From Planctomycetia bacterium (GTDB lineage: Bacteria > Planctomycetota > Phycisphaerae > Phycisphaerales > SM1A02): DNA of 42,217 nt. The stretch spans positions 1 through 42,217 of the forward strand of contig SYAD01000095.1 in NCBI GenBank assembly GCA_005789005.1. Reading direction: 5' to 3'. Made by a program: the position numbers and the translations under genes. Under the pieces are notes generated by a model that was not told where the DNA came from, did no database searches, and saw only the letters and a list, made by a program, of their open reading frames with translations. Below are positions 1-7,984 of this stretch, in pieces. Position 1 is the first letter of the stretch. Each line of letters begins with the position of its first letter.

Positions 1-267
1 ATGAAAAACCATGTGCGGCGCATTTATGACTCCGTCACCCACGATCAACTTTGCGCGCGCATTTCGCAACTGATCCGCCCCGCTGGCCTGGCTTGGAAAG
101 GCCAACTCGATGTGGTCTATCAACGAATTGAAGGGCTCACCCAAGCCATGCCAAACCACCGTGGAATTTGGTACTTCAACGGCGAATATCCCACTCCTGG
201 CGGGCTTCGGGTGCTGAATACGGCGTACCTGAATTGGCGTAAAAACTCTGAAAAACGGGCGTATTAA
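1..267 (+). CDS. C-terminal part of an amidophosphoribosyltransferase-like protein (5' truncated by the window)
   Basis: Open from base 1; C-terminus '...MPNHRGIWYFNGEYPTPGGLRVLNTAYLNWRKNSEKRAY' resembles the PurF C-terminal 'YFTGDYPTPGG..' motif of some phyla. Recognition from memory only. Confidence 0.5.
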   Translation: MKNHVRRIYDSVTHDQLCARISQLIRPAGLAWKGQLDVVYQRIEGLTQAMPNHRGIWYFNGEYPTPGGLRVLNTAYLNWRKNSEKRAY

Positions 268-333
268 AGCCAATTGGCCGCGCCACGGTTATGCACACAG
301 CCGCACAACCAAACGGAAAATTTCACGTTGAAC

Positions 334-362
334 TTGACCAACGAGGCAATTTAGAGTCTACT
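334..362 (+). promoter_or_regulatory. Putative sigma70-type promoter of rpsD
   Basis: TTGACC (334-339), 17-nt spacer, TCTACT (357-362), followed by a ~55-nt leader with a hairpin at 373-398 (CTGCaGTGCGA-cgaa-TCGCACaGCAG). Confidence 0.4.
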
Positions 363-423
363 AGTCGACTCGCTGCAGTGCGACGAATCGCACAGCAGTT
401 TCAAGGCTCTTTCAGAGGCAAAG

Positions 424-1023
424 ATGGCTCGCTATACAGGTCCAAAAGTTAAACTTTCACGTCGCGTCGGCGTTCCAATTGCGGATATCCCGAAGCACAC
501 CGCAAAGCGGCAGCTCACCTCCAACGGCATGCACGGTTTCCGTGGCAAGCGCCCGAAGCCTTACGGCATTCGTAAAGATGAGAAGCAAAAGTTGCGCTAC
601 CACTACGGCGTGCTTGAAAAGCAATTCCGCCATGTGTTGGCAAACGCTGGCCGAACCACTGGCAACACCGGTGAAGTGCTCATGCAACTTCTAGAACGTC
701 GCTTGGATAATCTTCTGCGCCGCGCTGGTTTTGCCCGCACTATTTGGGCGGCCCGTCAACTTGTTGCTCACGGTCACGTGAAAGTGAACGGCGAGAAGGT
801 TGATCGTCCAAGTTATTTGGTTGAAATTGGTCACGAAATCACAATGCGAGAAGGCACGCACAAACTTGTTCGCGAGAACATGGAAAGCATGTCCAGTCAC
901 AATGTGCCAGGTTGGCTTGAAGTGAATCCTGCTCAGTTGTCCGCGAAGGTCACAAGCCTTCCAACTTCAGATCAGATTCCATTCGACGTCAACACCAATC
1001 TGATCATTGAGTTTTATCGCTAA
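424..1023 (+). CDS. rpsD: 30S ribosomal protein S4
   Basis: 199 aa, MARYTGPKVKLSRRVGVPI..., S4 RNA-binding motif 'RLDNLLRRAGFARTIWAARQLVAHGHVKVNGEKVDRPSY'; SD-like GAGG upstream. Confidence 0.97.
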   Translation: MARYTGPKVKLSRRVGVPIADIPKHTAKRQLTSNGMHGFRGKRPKPYGIRKDEKQKLRYHYGVLEKQFRHVLANAGRTTGNTGEVLMQLLERRLDNLLRRAGFARTIWAARQLVAHGHVKVNGEKVDRPSYLVEIGHEITMREGTHKLVRENMESMSSHNVPGWLEVNPAQLSAKVTSLPTSDQIPFDVNTNLIIEFYR

Positions 1024-1029
1024 TATTTG

Positions 1030-1090
1030 AACCTTCGGGTCTTTGGTTGCCAATTCGGTTTCCAAAGCCCCGAGGGTTCTTTCTTTTCTC
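1030..1090 (+). terminator. Rho-independent terminator after rpsD
   Basis: Arms AACCTTCGGGTCTTTGG / CCAAAGCCCCGAGGGTT (G-U pairs allowed) followed by TTCTTTCTTTT. Confidence 0.7.
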
Positions 1091-1105
1091 GCTTGGAGAA
1101 GCGCC

Positions 1106-3082
1106 ATGATGAAATTCCTGCGGAAATACAACAAAGTATTGTTCGGTGTTTTTAGCGTTTTGTTGATGATTACTTTCCTTGTGCCCACCGCTATTCAGGA
1201 ATTTTCCAAAAGTTCGGCTTCCTCCAACGCTGTGTGGGCCACGGTTGGAAATGGCGAGAAGATCACTCTTACAGAGCAACAGAAACTTACGCGTCAAGTA
1301 AAAATGATTGACGTGCTTCAGGTTCCATTCTCCAAGGAACTTGGCATCAACGGAAATCCTGGCCAGTGGTACTTGCTCGTGCGCGAAGCCAAACAAGCGG
1401 GCCTTGTTGGAGGCCCTTCCGAAGGCAAGGAATTGCTTTCAAAGATCGCTGGCGATGAAGCCAAACCAGGTGAGGCAATGAGCCAGCAATCCGCGATACT
1501 GCTTGGTGAATTATGCCGCGCGGGTGGCTCTCAACCGCCGATGGTTTATGAAACACTCGCTGAACTTTCAGGCGTTGCACGTATGTTAAGTTTGACAGGC
1601 AGCGCGCCGCGCCTCAGCGAAGCGCGCTTGAAGTCCGACGCGCAAAATGCCCTCACCGGTTTAAGCGCGGACGTGGTTGTGATCTCGGCGGACATGCCGC
1701 TTCCAACCAATGATCCACAGCCAACTCCTGAGCAAGTTGAAAAACTCGTCAAGGAAAATGCCGACAAGGAACCAGGTAAAGGATCCCATGGAATGGGATA
1801 TCGACAAAGTGAGAAAGTGCAATTGGAATGGTTTGTAATTCCAGCCCAACAAGTGCGCGATCAAATGGCCAATGACCCGCGCCTTTCCAATGTGGAACTT
1901 CGCAAGGCATTCCTGCGCAATCCCACTTCATTTGGCGCCAAAATTGGCGAAGTGGATCCCAACTTCGACGACTTCAAAGACCAAGTACGAACCAAGTTGC
2001 TCAACCAAATCACGGCCAGTCGCATGGACGAAATGGTGAAATTCATCGCCGATCAAGCGCAATTATCCACACGCGCGCTTCCCAAGGACGGCATCTACGC
2101 CAAGTTGCCAACTGATTGGCAAAATCTTCCAGGACTTCCCGCGCTCGCCGCGGACATGGCGAAGCAATTCGGCGTGGCCGCTCCCAAAGTTGAAATTGTT
2201 GGGCCGGCAGTTGTCTCCAGCCTGAACTCAGTCGAGGGATTGGGCGCCGCAACAAGCGATCGCTTTGGAACGCAGCCAACACCGCTTGCTCAATTGGTTT
2301 CGATGACAAAAGAACTCAAACCAACCGAGGTTCGAGCCGTCTTGCAAGTAGGCGTGATTGGTCCACCGCTGCGCGCGCCAGATCCTTCACGAGCCCCGCG
2401 CGTCAATCCAAACCAAACAGCGTCGGCCAATCAAGATTTGACCACGGATCTGTTTGCGTTCCGTGTTCTACAAGCCATGCCCGCGCATGCGGCGGCGAAC
2501 GCTGAAGAGGCTGGAGCCGTAGCCACACAAGACGAGCAGAAATTGCTGCGTTTTGCCGTGTTGGAGGGCAATCTTGCTGCGATTGAAACCAAGGCTAAAG
2601 AGAGCGGCTTGGAATCTGTGGCGCGCGAATACAACACCAAAGTTGATTTTGCGCCGCAAATCCGTGGCGCCGACATGAAGTTTGTGCAGTACGGGATGAA
2701 AATGCCAACCGCTATTTCGGGTCTAGGCGAGGACGCCACCGTTGTGAATGAAATTGTGAAACGAGCTTTGGCTATTCCGCAAGGCGAGTTCGCCAATTCA
2801 TCCGACGCCGCGCGCACCTTCGTGATTGCGTCGCCAAACAAACTCGCGATCGTCGCGGTGCATGTCCGCGACGTATTGCCCATGTACGCCGAAGACTACA
2901 ACGGCCTCGCAACCAATCAACGCTTCCGCAATGCGATCACCGATGAGAGCAATCAAGTCAAGATCGTGGATGAATTCTCATTCGCGGCATTGTCCGCGCG
3001 CAACCAATTCAAGATGGCCAAAGAACCAACGGGCCCTCTCGATGCGAGCGCCCCCGAGACGCCAATCGATTCCGCTGGCTAA
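1106..3082 (+). CDS. Membrane-anchored SurA/PpiD-like (peptidyl-prolyl isomerase-related) protein
   Basis: ORF 1043-3082; likely start ATG 1106 (MMKFLRKYNKVLFGVFSVLLMITFLVPTAIQEF) with SD GGAG; N-terminal TM anchor typical of SurA_N-type proteins. Confidence 0.6.
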   Translation: MMKFLRKYNKVLFGVFSVLLMITFLVPTAIQEFSKSSASSNAVWATVGNGEKITLTEQQKLTRQVKMIDVLQVPFSKELGINGNPGQWYLLVREAKQAGLVGGPSEGKELLSKIAGDEAKPGEAMSQQSAILLGELCRAGGSQPPMVYETLAELSGVARMLSLTGSAPRLSEARLKSDAQNALTGLSADVVVISADMPLPTNDPQPTPEQVEKLVKENADKEPGKGSHGMGYRQSEKVQLEWFVIPAQQVRDQMANDPRLSNVELRKAFLRNPTSFGAKIGEVDPNFDDFKDQVRTKLLNQITASRMDEMVKFIADQAQLSTRALPKDGIYAKLPTDWQNLPGLPALAADMAKQFGVAAPKVEIVGPAVVSSLNSVEGLGAATSDRFGTQPTPLAQLVSMTKELKPTEVRAVLQVGVIGPPLRAPDPSRAPRVNPNQTASANQDLTTDLFAFRVLQAMPAHAAANAEEAGAVATQDEQKLLRFAVLEGNLAAIETKAKESGLESVAREYNTKVDFAPQIRGADMKFVQYGMKMPTAISGLGEDATVVNEIVKRALAIPQGEFANSSDAARTFVIASPNKLAIVAVHVRDVLPMYAEDYNGLATNQRFRNAITDESNQVKIVDEFSFAALSARNQFKMAKEPTGPLDASAPETPIDSAG

Positions 3083-3153
3083 GCAAATTCGCTTGGAGCA
3101 CTTGATTCGGCGCGACACAATTTCAATCAATCCAGCGTGATTTCACCGCGGAA

Positions 3154-3543
3154 TCAACTTACTTTCGAGCCCGCTTTCACTGGCTTATCAACGCTGAGAA
3201 AGACCACGTCGCGGGCTTCTGGACCAGGCTTGCCGTCGGCACCAATCACCGCCTCGGCTTTCAAATCACTGGCGGCAAGAATCATTCCCGCGCTCACTTC
3301 GCCGCGCAACATGCGCGGCTCCAGGTTGGCCACAATCACAACTTGCTTTCCAACCAACGTCGCTGGGTCGTACCAAGCGCGCACTCCAGCGCATACTTGC
3401 CGACCCTCGGGCGTGCCATCGTCCAACTTTAGTTTCAACAATTTGTCGGCGTTGGGGTGGGCTTCCGCGGCTAACACCGTGGCCACGCGCAAGTCGATTT
3501 TTGAGAACAAGTCGTAGGCAATGGCTGGTAGTGGATCGCTCAT
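3154..3543 (-). CDS. tRNA-binding domain protein (CsaA / MetRS C-terminal-like OB fold)
   Basis: 129 aa; 'FSKIDLRVATVLAAEAHPNADKLLKLKLDDG...RQVCAGVRAWYDPATLVGKQVVIVANLEPRMLRGEVSAGMILAA'; SD AAGGAC upstream. Confidence 0.9.
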   Translation of the reverse strand: MSDPLPAIAYDLFSKIDLRVATVLAAEAHPNADKLLKLKLDDGTPEGRQVCAGVRAWYDPATLVGKQVVIVANLEPRMLRGEVSAGMILAASDLKAEAVIGADGKPGPEARDVVFLSVDKPVKAGSKVS

Positions 3544-3649
3544 GTTGTGTCCTTATAAAAGAATTATTCCAAGGTTCTAGTTCGGCAAATATCCGCGTCG
3601 CATTTGTGTGGGTCAAACTTCGGCGTGATGATGTATTTCCAAGCGTCCA

Positions 3650-6472
3650 TTATGAAACTGGATGAAGCGCCTTGAATGTTGTGACCGCGTCAAAGTCCCG
3701 TTGGCTCAACAGACCGCCGTCGCTTCTCATGGAAACGCTTTCATCGCGGCGACGGCTGCGCTCACAGCGCGGCGCCTCGCGTAGATCGATCACTTGCACG
3801 GCGCGGGCTTGCTGATCAAACTTGGCGCGGGAAACGCCGCAAATATCGGCGAAATCATCGGCAAATTTGCTCAACGTGCCGTCGGCGTCCGGCACGACCA
3901 ACCCCGCGTCGAGCGTATTTTCCACGCCCTTCGCCTTGGCTTCTTCAAGCGCTTTCAATGCCGCGGCCCGAGCGTCCATGACCTTGGACCAATCCGCGTG
4001 GGCTTGATATTGAATATCCAAATAGGTTTGCTCATGCACCGACACATCGCCAGCGTTCATGGTGCGATAGATCTCATCGGCCGTGTGGGCCATGATTGGC
4101 GCCAGCAATCTGCAAAGCGTTTCGGCGCACGCGCGCATGACAATCTGCGAGCGACGACGGCGATGTGAATCTGGTCGATCGCAATACAAGCGATCCTTCA
4201 CCGCCACGCAATACATTGACGAAAGCGTTTCGTTGCAGAAAGCGTACAAGGCCAAGTGTGCGGCGCGGAAATCAAAACGCACATAGGCGGCGCGCACATC
4301 CTTCTCAAGCCCGGACAATTCGCCAAGCACCCAGCCATCAATTGATTCCGGTTCAACGCTCTTCAAGGCGCCGCGCCAATCCGTGGTGGCTGGAAGATCA
4401 CCAAGATTACTCAGCAAGAAACGAACCGTGTTGCGAACTTTGCGATAGGCCTCTCCCGCTGTCTTGAGAAATTCAAGGTCCATGCGGATGTCGGTTTCAT
4501 ATGCCAAGCCACTCACCCACCAACGGCAAACATCGGCGCCAAACTCCTTCAGAATATTCTCCACATCAATGGTATTTCCAAGGCTTTTGCTCATCTTTTT
4601 GCCCTCTTTGTCCACCACAAATCCGTGGGTGACAAGACGGCGAAACGGCGGCTGACCCGTGGAGGCCAGCGCAAGCAACATGGAAAGCTGGAACCAGCCG
4701 CGGTGTTGATCGCTGCCTTCCAAATACAACTCGGCTGGAAATCCTTGACCTCGCTCCTGCATGACCGAGTGCCAACTGGAACCGGCTTCAAACCATACAT
4801 CGAAAATGTCAAACAACTTTTCAATCGTTGCGCTGTTGAAATCTTTGGGCGCGTCGACATCTGTCGCGCTGTTGTAGTGCGCCAACAATTCTTGCGGAGT
4901 ATGGGTGAACCACGCGTTGGAACCATGCTCACGCATCACTTTGGCCACGGCGCGAATGCTGGCGGGCGTCATGAACGTGGAACCATCGGCCAACTTGAAC
5001 GCGGGAATTGGCAAGCCCCAAGATCGTTGCCGACTCAAGCACCAATCTGGCCGCGACGCGATCATGCCACGCATTCGGTTGCGCCCCCACTCTGGAACAA
5101 ATTCAATCTTGCTCTCCACCGCTTCGCTTGCAAGCTCGCGAATGGTGCGCCCGGAATTTTTCACTTTGCGGTCCACCCCTATGAACCACTGCTCGGTGGC
5201 GCGGAAAATAACAGGCGTTTTACTGCGCCAATCATGGGGATAACTGTGGGTGAACATAAGGTGGTGAACCAAATGTCCACTCTTGGTGATGTGCTCCAGA
5301 ATGGTTTTGTTGGCCTCCCAAATGGACACGCCGCGCAACCACTCCGGCACAGAATCGTCATACGTTCCGTTGTCGCGCACGGGGCAATAGGCCTCAAGAC
5401 CTTCCTTGCGGCCAGCGCGCCAATCTTCCTCGCCGTGTCCGGGCGCGGTGTGCACAAGACCAGTGCCATCTTCAAGAGTGACATGTGGCGCGGCGATTAT
5501 TTTTCCGACACGATCACAAAATGGATGCTTGTATTGCAAACCCACCAACCGATCGCCAGTTGTTTCTGCAAGTCGCTCCACCTTCTCAGCGCCAATCGCC
5601 TTGGAAACTTTTTCAATCATATCGCTGGCGATAATGCTTTCGCCGCCATCAATGCGAACCAGCGAATAGTTGTAGGCGCCGCCAATGGCGATGGCCAAAT
5701 TGGCGGGCAACGTCCAGGGAGTCGTGGTCCAAATCATGAAGCTTGGAGTTGAATCAAGCTCAACGCCGAACACCTTTGCAACCGCCTCGCGATCGGCGGC
5801 CTCGAAGTCAACCCAAATACTGGGGTCTTCACGGTCCTCGTATTCCAGTTCGGCTTCGGCCAAAGCCGTGCGATTGGCGATGCTCCAATGCACGGGTTTT
5901 CGCTCGCGAAACACAATATCTTGCTCAACCAAAGTCGCGAATAATTCAAGCGTGGCGCCTTCATACGCTTGGTCAAGCGTGCGATACGGATGCTCATAAT
6001 CCGCGAACGTGAGCAATCGTTTCATGCCATCGGCTTGCACTTGAATAAACTTCACCGCGTCACTGGCGCAAGCCGCGCGAATAGCAACGCGCCGCTCATT
6101 GGCTGGTAACGCGTCAAGTTCCTTCATCTTTCCCTTCTTGGAAAGTTCCGTGAGCACGCGGTGTTCAATTGGAAGTCCGTGGCAATCCCAACCTGGCGTG
6201 TATGGACAACGCATGCCCTCCATCAGACGGCTGCGCACAACCATGTCCTTGAGAACCTTGTTCACCATGTGGCCAACATGGATTGGACCATTGGCGTATG
6301 GCGGTCCATCATGAAATCGGAAGATGGGCGCGGCGGCGCGCGCGGAATTCACGCGCTCATAAAAATTCATCTCCGTGAATCGCTGCAGCGTCTTGGGTTC
6401 GGATTGCGACAGATTCGCCTTCATGGCGAAGTCAGTGGCGGGCAGTTGGAGCGTGTCGCGATATTCAGGCAT
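3650..6472 (-). CDS. ileS: Isoleucyl-tRNA synthetase
   Basis: 940 aa; HVGH and KMSKS motifs (PYANGPIHVGHMVNK; KEGKKMSKSLGN); class I IleRS architecture. Confidence 0.97.
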   Translation of the reverse strand: MPEYRDTLQLPATDFAMKANLSQSEPKTLQRFTEMNFYERVNSARAAAPIFRFHDGPPYANGPIHVGHMVNKVLKDMVVRSRLMEGMRCPYTPGWDCHGLPIEHRVLTELSKKGKMKELDALPANERRVAIRAACASDAVKFIQVQADGMKRLLTFADYEHPYRTLDQAYEGATLELFATLVEQDIVFRERKPVHWSIANRTALAEAELEYEDREDPSIWVDFEAADREAVAKVFGVELDSTPSFMIWTTTPWTLPANLAIAIGGAYNYSLVRIDGGESIIASDMIEKVSKAIGAEKVERLAETTGDRLVGLQYKHPFCDRVGKIIAAPHVTLEDGTGLVHTAPGHGEEDWRAGRKEGLEAYCPVRDNGTYDDSVPEWLRGVSIWEANKTILEHITKSGHLVHHLMFTHSYPHDWRSKTPVIFRATEQWFIGVDRKVKNSGRTIRELASEAVESKIEFVPEWGRNRMRGMIASRPDWCLSRQRSWGLPIPAFKLADGSTFMTPASIRAVAKVMREHGSNAWFTHTPQELLAHYNSATDVDAPKDFNSATIEKLFDIFDVWFEAGSSWHSVMQERGQGFPAELYLEGSDQHRGWFQLSMLLALASTGQPPFRRLVTHGFVVDKEGKKMSKSLGNTIDVENILKEFGADVCRWWVSGLAYETDIRMDLEFLKTAGEAYRKVRNTVRFLLSNLGDLPATTDWRGALKSVEPESIDGWVLGELSGLEKDVRAAYVRFDFRAAHLALYAFCNETLSSMYCVAVKDRLYCDRPDSHRRRRSQIVMRACAETLCRLLAPIMAHTADEIYRTMNAGDVSVHEQTYLDIQYQAHADWSKVMDARAAALKALEEAKAKGVENTLDAGLVVPDADGTLSKFADDFADICGVSRAKFDQQARAVQVIDLREAPRCERSRRRDESVSMRSDGGLLSQRDFDAVTTFKALHPVS

Positions 6473-6586
6473 TGAGGGCGAGATGATAGAGGTGTTGCGC
6501 GATGAAGGTGGACAATTTTCTAGAGCGGGGCGGATTCAAAGCCGCAGTTGGCGCCGATTGAAGCGCGCGTTGAATTGGACAAAAAA

Positions 6587-6766
6587 TCATTCATCCGGGC
6601 ATTCACCAGGCTTCACGGATTCATCCAAATAGCGCTGAAATTCAGCCATTTTATAACTCACAAAGCAGAATGTGTGGTGCAGGGCGAACCACTCCATGTC
6701 CTTGGGGTCTTTCTCCAAATCGTGTCGCAAGCGGTTGAGTTCGGCCAAAACTTTTTCAATTTTCAT
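6587..6766 (-). CDS. Small conserved-looking hypothetical protein, 59 aa (absent from supplied ORF track)
   Basis: MKIEKVLAELNRLRHDLEKDPKDMEWFALHHTFCFVSYKMAEFQRYLDESVKPGECPDE*; ATGA overlap with the stop of the upstream ZIP gene. Confidence 0.6.
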   Translation of the reverse strand: MKIEKVLAELNRLRHDLEKDPKDMEWFALHHTFCFVSYKMAEFQRYLDESVKPGECPDE

Positions 6767-7731
6767 GGTGCGTGGCTTTCTGTTGAATGATCGTGTGCGT
6801 GATCGTGCGGGTGGTCGGCGTGTTGCAAGGAACTCGGTGGCTGGGGCGCGGGCGTGGATTGGTGGGAATGACCGTGCTCATCGCTGTGCGACATGCTCTC
6901 CAAATTTCCAATGCCCCAGGCAATGGCCAAGCCTAGGACCAATGCCAACGAAAGTCGCACGCGATCGTGAGAATGAAAGTGCAACTCTGGTAGCAAGTCG
7001 CTGCCCGCGATGCACAAGAATGATCCCGCGGAGAAGGCCAACGCGTAGGCGGTGAATGTTGGATCGCCACCGCCGGTCTTCAATAGAAAAATTGCGGCGC
7101 CAATTGGAACAATCAGCGCGAAAAGAAAATTCACTACATGCAATTTGCGCGCGCTTGATTTGCCGGCGCGCAACAATGTGGTGAGCGTCATGGCATCGAA
7201 GGGTTTGTGCAGAAGAATGACAAGAAATGTTCCAAGCCCCGCCAACCCCGCGCCAGGATGCAGTGTGGTGGCTACCGAAATACTGGAGGCAAGCGCCACA
7301 CCTTCCAGCAAACTATGCAGCGAGAGCCCAAGCGCCGCTCCCGACCATGTCAATGGCGTCACGCCATGCGAATGCGTGTGCGCATGGTCATGGTCATGCG
7401 TGTCGCACTCCTCAACTACATCATGTTGGTGGAAACTTGCGAAGCGCTCCAAGAAAAACATGGCCAGAAAACCAAGCGCCGCAGAAAGCATGACGGGATT
7501 TATGGCGAGATGGTCCATCTCATGACCAGAGGAATTGCGCTGCTCTGAAATTTCCATGATGGCGTGAGGCAACATGTGAAAAAACGCCACGCCCAACATG
7601 ACGCCCGAGACAAAGGAAAGCGCGATCTGCATTCGCCGATGCGTCAAGCGAATCAGCGTGGGCAAAAATCCACCAAACACGCTTGCCACAGCGATCAATC
7701 CGCACGCAATCCAAAGCCATTGTGTGTCCAC
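6763..7731 (-). CDS. ZIP family metal (Zn/Fe) transporter with His-rich loop and His-rich C-terminus
   Basis: 322 aa, multiple TM segments, 'HSLLEGVALASSISV', His-rich 'DTHDHDHAHTHSHG' and 'HADHPHDHAHDH'; GTG start. Confidence 0.9.
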   Translation of the reverse strand: MDTQWLWIACGLIAVASVFGGFLPTLIRLTHRRMQIALSFVSGVMLGVAFFHMLPHAIMEISEQRNSSGHEMDHLAINPVMLSAALGFLAMFFLERFASFHQHDVVEECDTHDHDHAHTHSHGVTPLTWSGAALGLSLHSLLEGVALASSISVATTLHPGAGLAGLGTFLVILLHKPFDAMTLTTLLRAGKSSARKLHVVNFLFALIVPIGAAIFLLKTGGGDPTFTAYALAFSAGSFLCIAGSDLLPELHFHSHDRVRLSLALVLGLAIAWGIGNLESMSHSDEHGHSHQSTPAPQPPSSLQHADHPHDHAHDHSTESHAP

Positions 7732-7822
7732 CGAAACAGCATAACTGCCTTTGAATTCACGTGGCGCAGTGGTGGCGATTGGACCTTGATCAGATTAGAC
7801 TCTCCGACTCACATGTCGCGCG

Positions 7823-7895
7823 GGGGTGGTAGCTCAATTGGTAGAGCGCTTGAATCGCATTCAAGAGGTTATGAGTTCGATTCTCATCCACTCCA
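7823..7895 (+). tRNA. tRNA-Ala (anticodon CGC)
   Basis: GGGGTGG-TA-GCTCAATTGGTAGAGC-G-CTTGA-ATCGCAT-TCAAG-AGGTT-ATGAGTTCGATTCTCAT-CCACTCC-A; full cloverleaf, G3:U70 acceptor pair as expected for tRNA-Ala. Confidence 0.95.
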
Positions 7896-7903
7896 TTGAT
7901 CCG

Positions 7904-7933
7904 CCCCGCTTTCAAGCGGGGTTTTTTATTTTT
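7904..7933 (+). terminator. Rho-independent terminator of tRNA-Ala
   Basis: CCCCGCTT-TC-AAGCGGGG followed by TTTTTTATTTTT. Confidence 0.9.
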
Positions 7934-7984
7934 AATTCGCTGTTCACGCGCCGAACTTTCTCCACGCTTTCGTATGCTTTATGA

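Noticed and set aside
2063-2071. Perfect E. coli-type DnaA box TTATCCACA
   Set aside because: Single copy inside the SurA/PpiD-like coding sequence with no box cluster or AT-rich unwinding region; most likely chance.
3794-6475. Numerous plus-strand ORFs (e.g. 4625-5752, 375 aa) antisense to ileS
   Set aside because: Shadow ORFs of a high-GC coding strand; the minus strand encodes a convincing IleRS.
7564-7899. 111-aa plus-strand ORF running into tRNA-Ala
   Set aside because: Overlaps the start of the ZIP gene antisense and the tRNA; no protein-like features.
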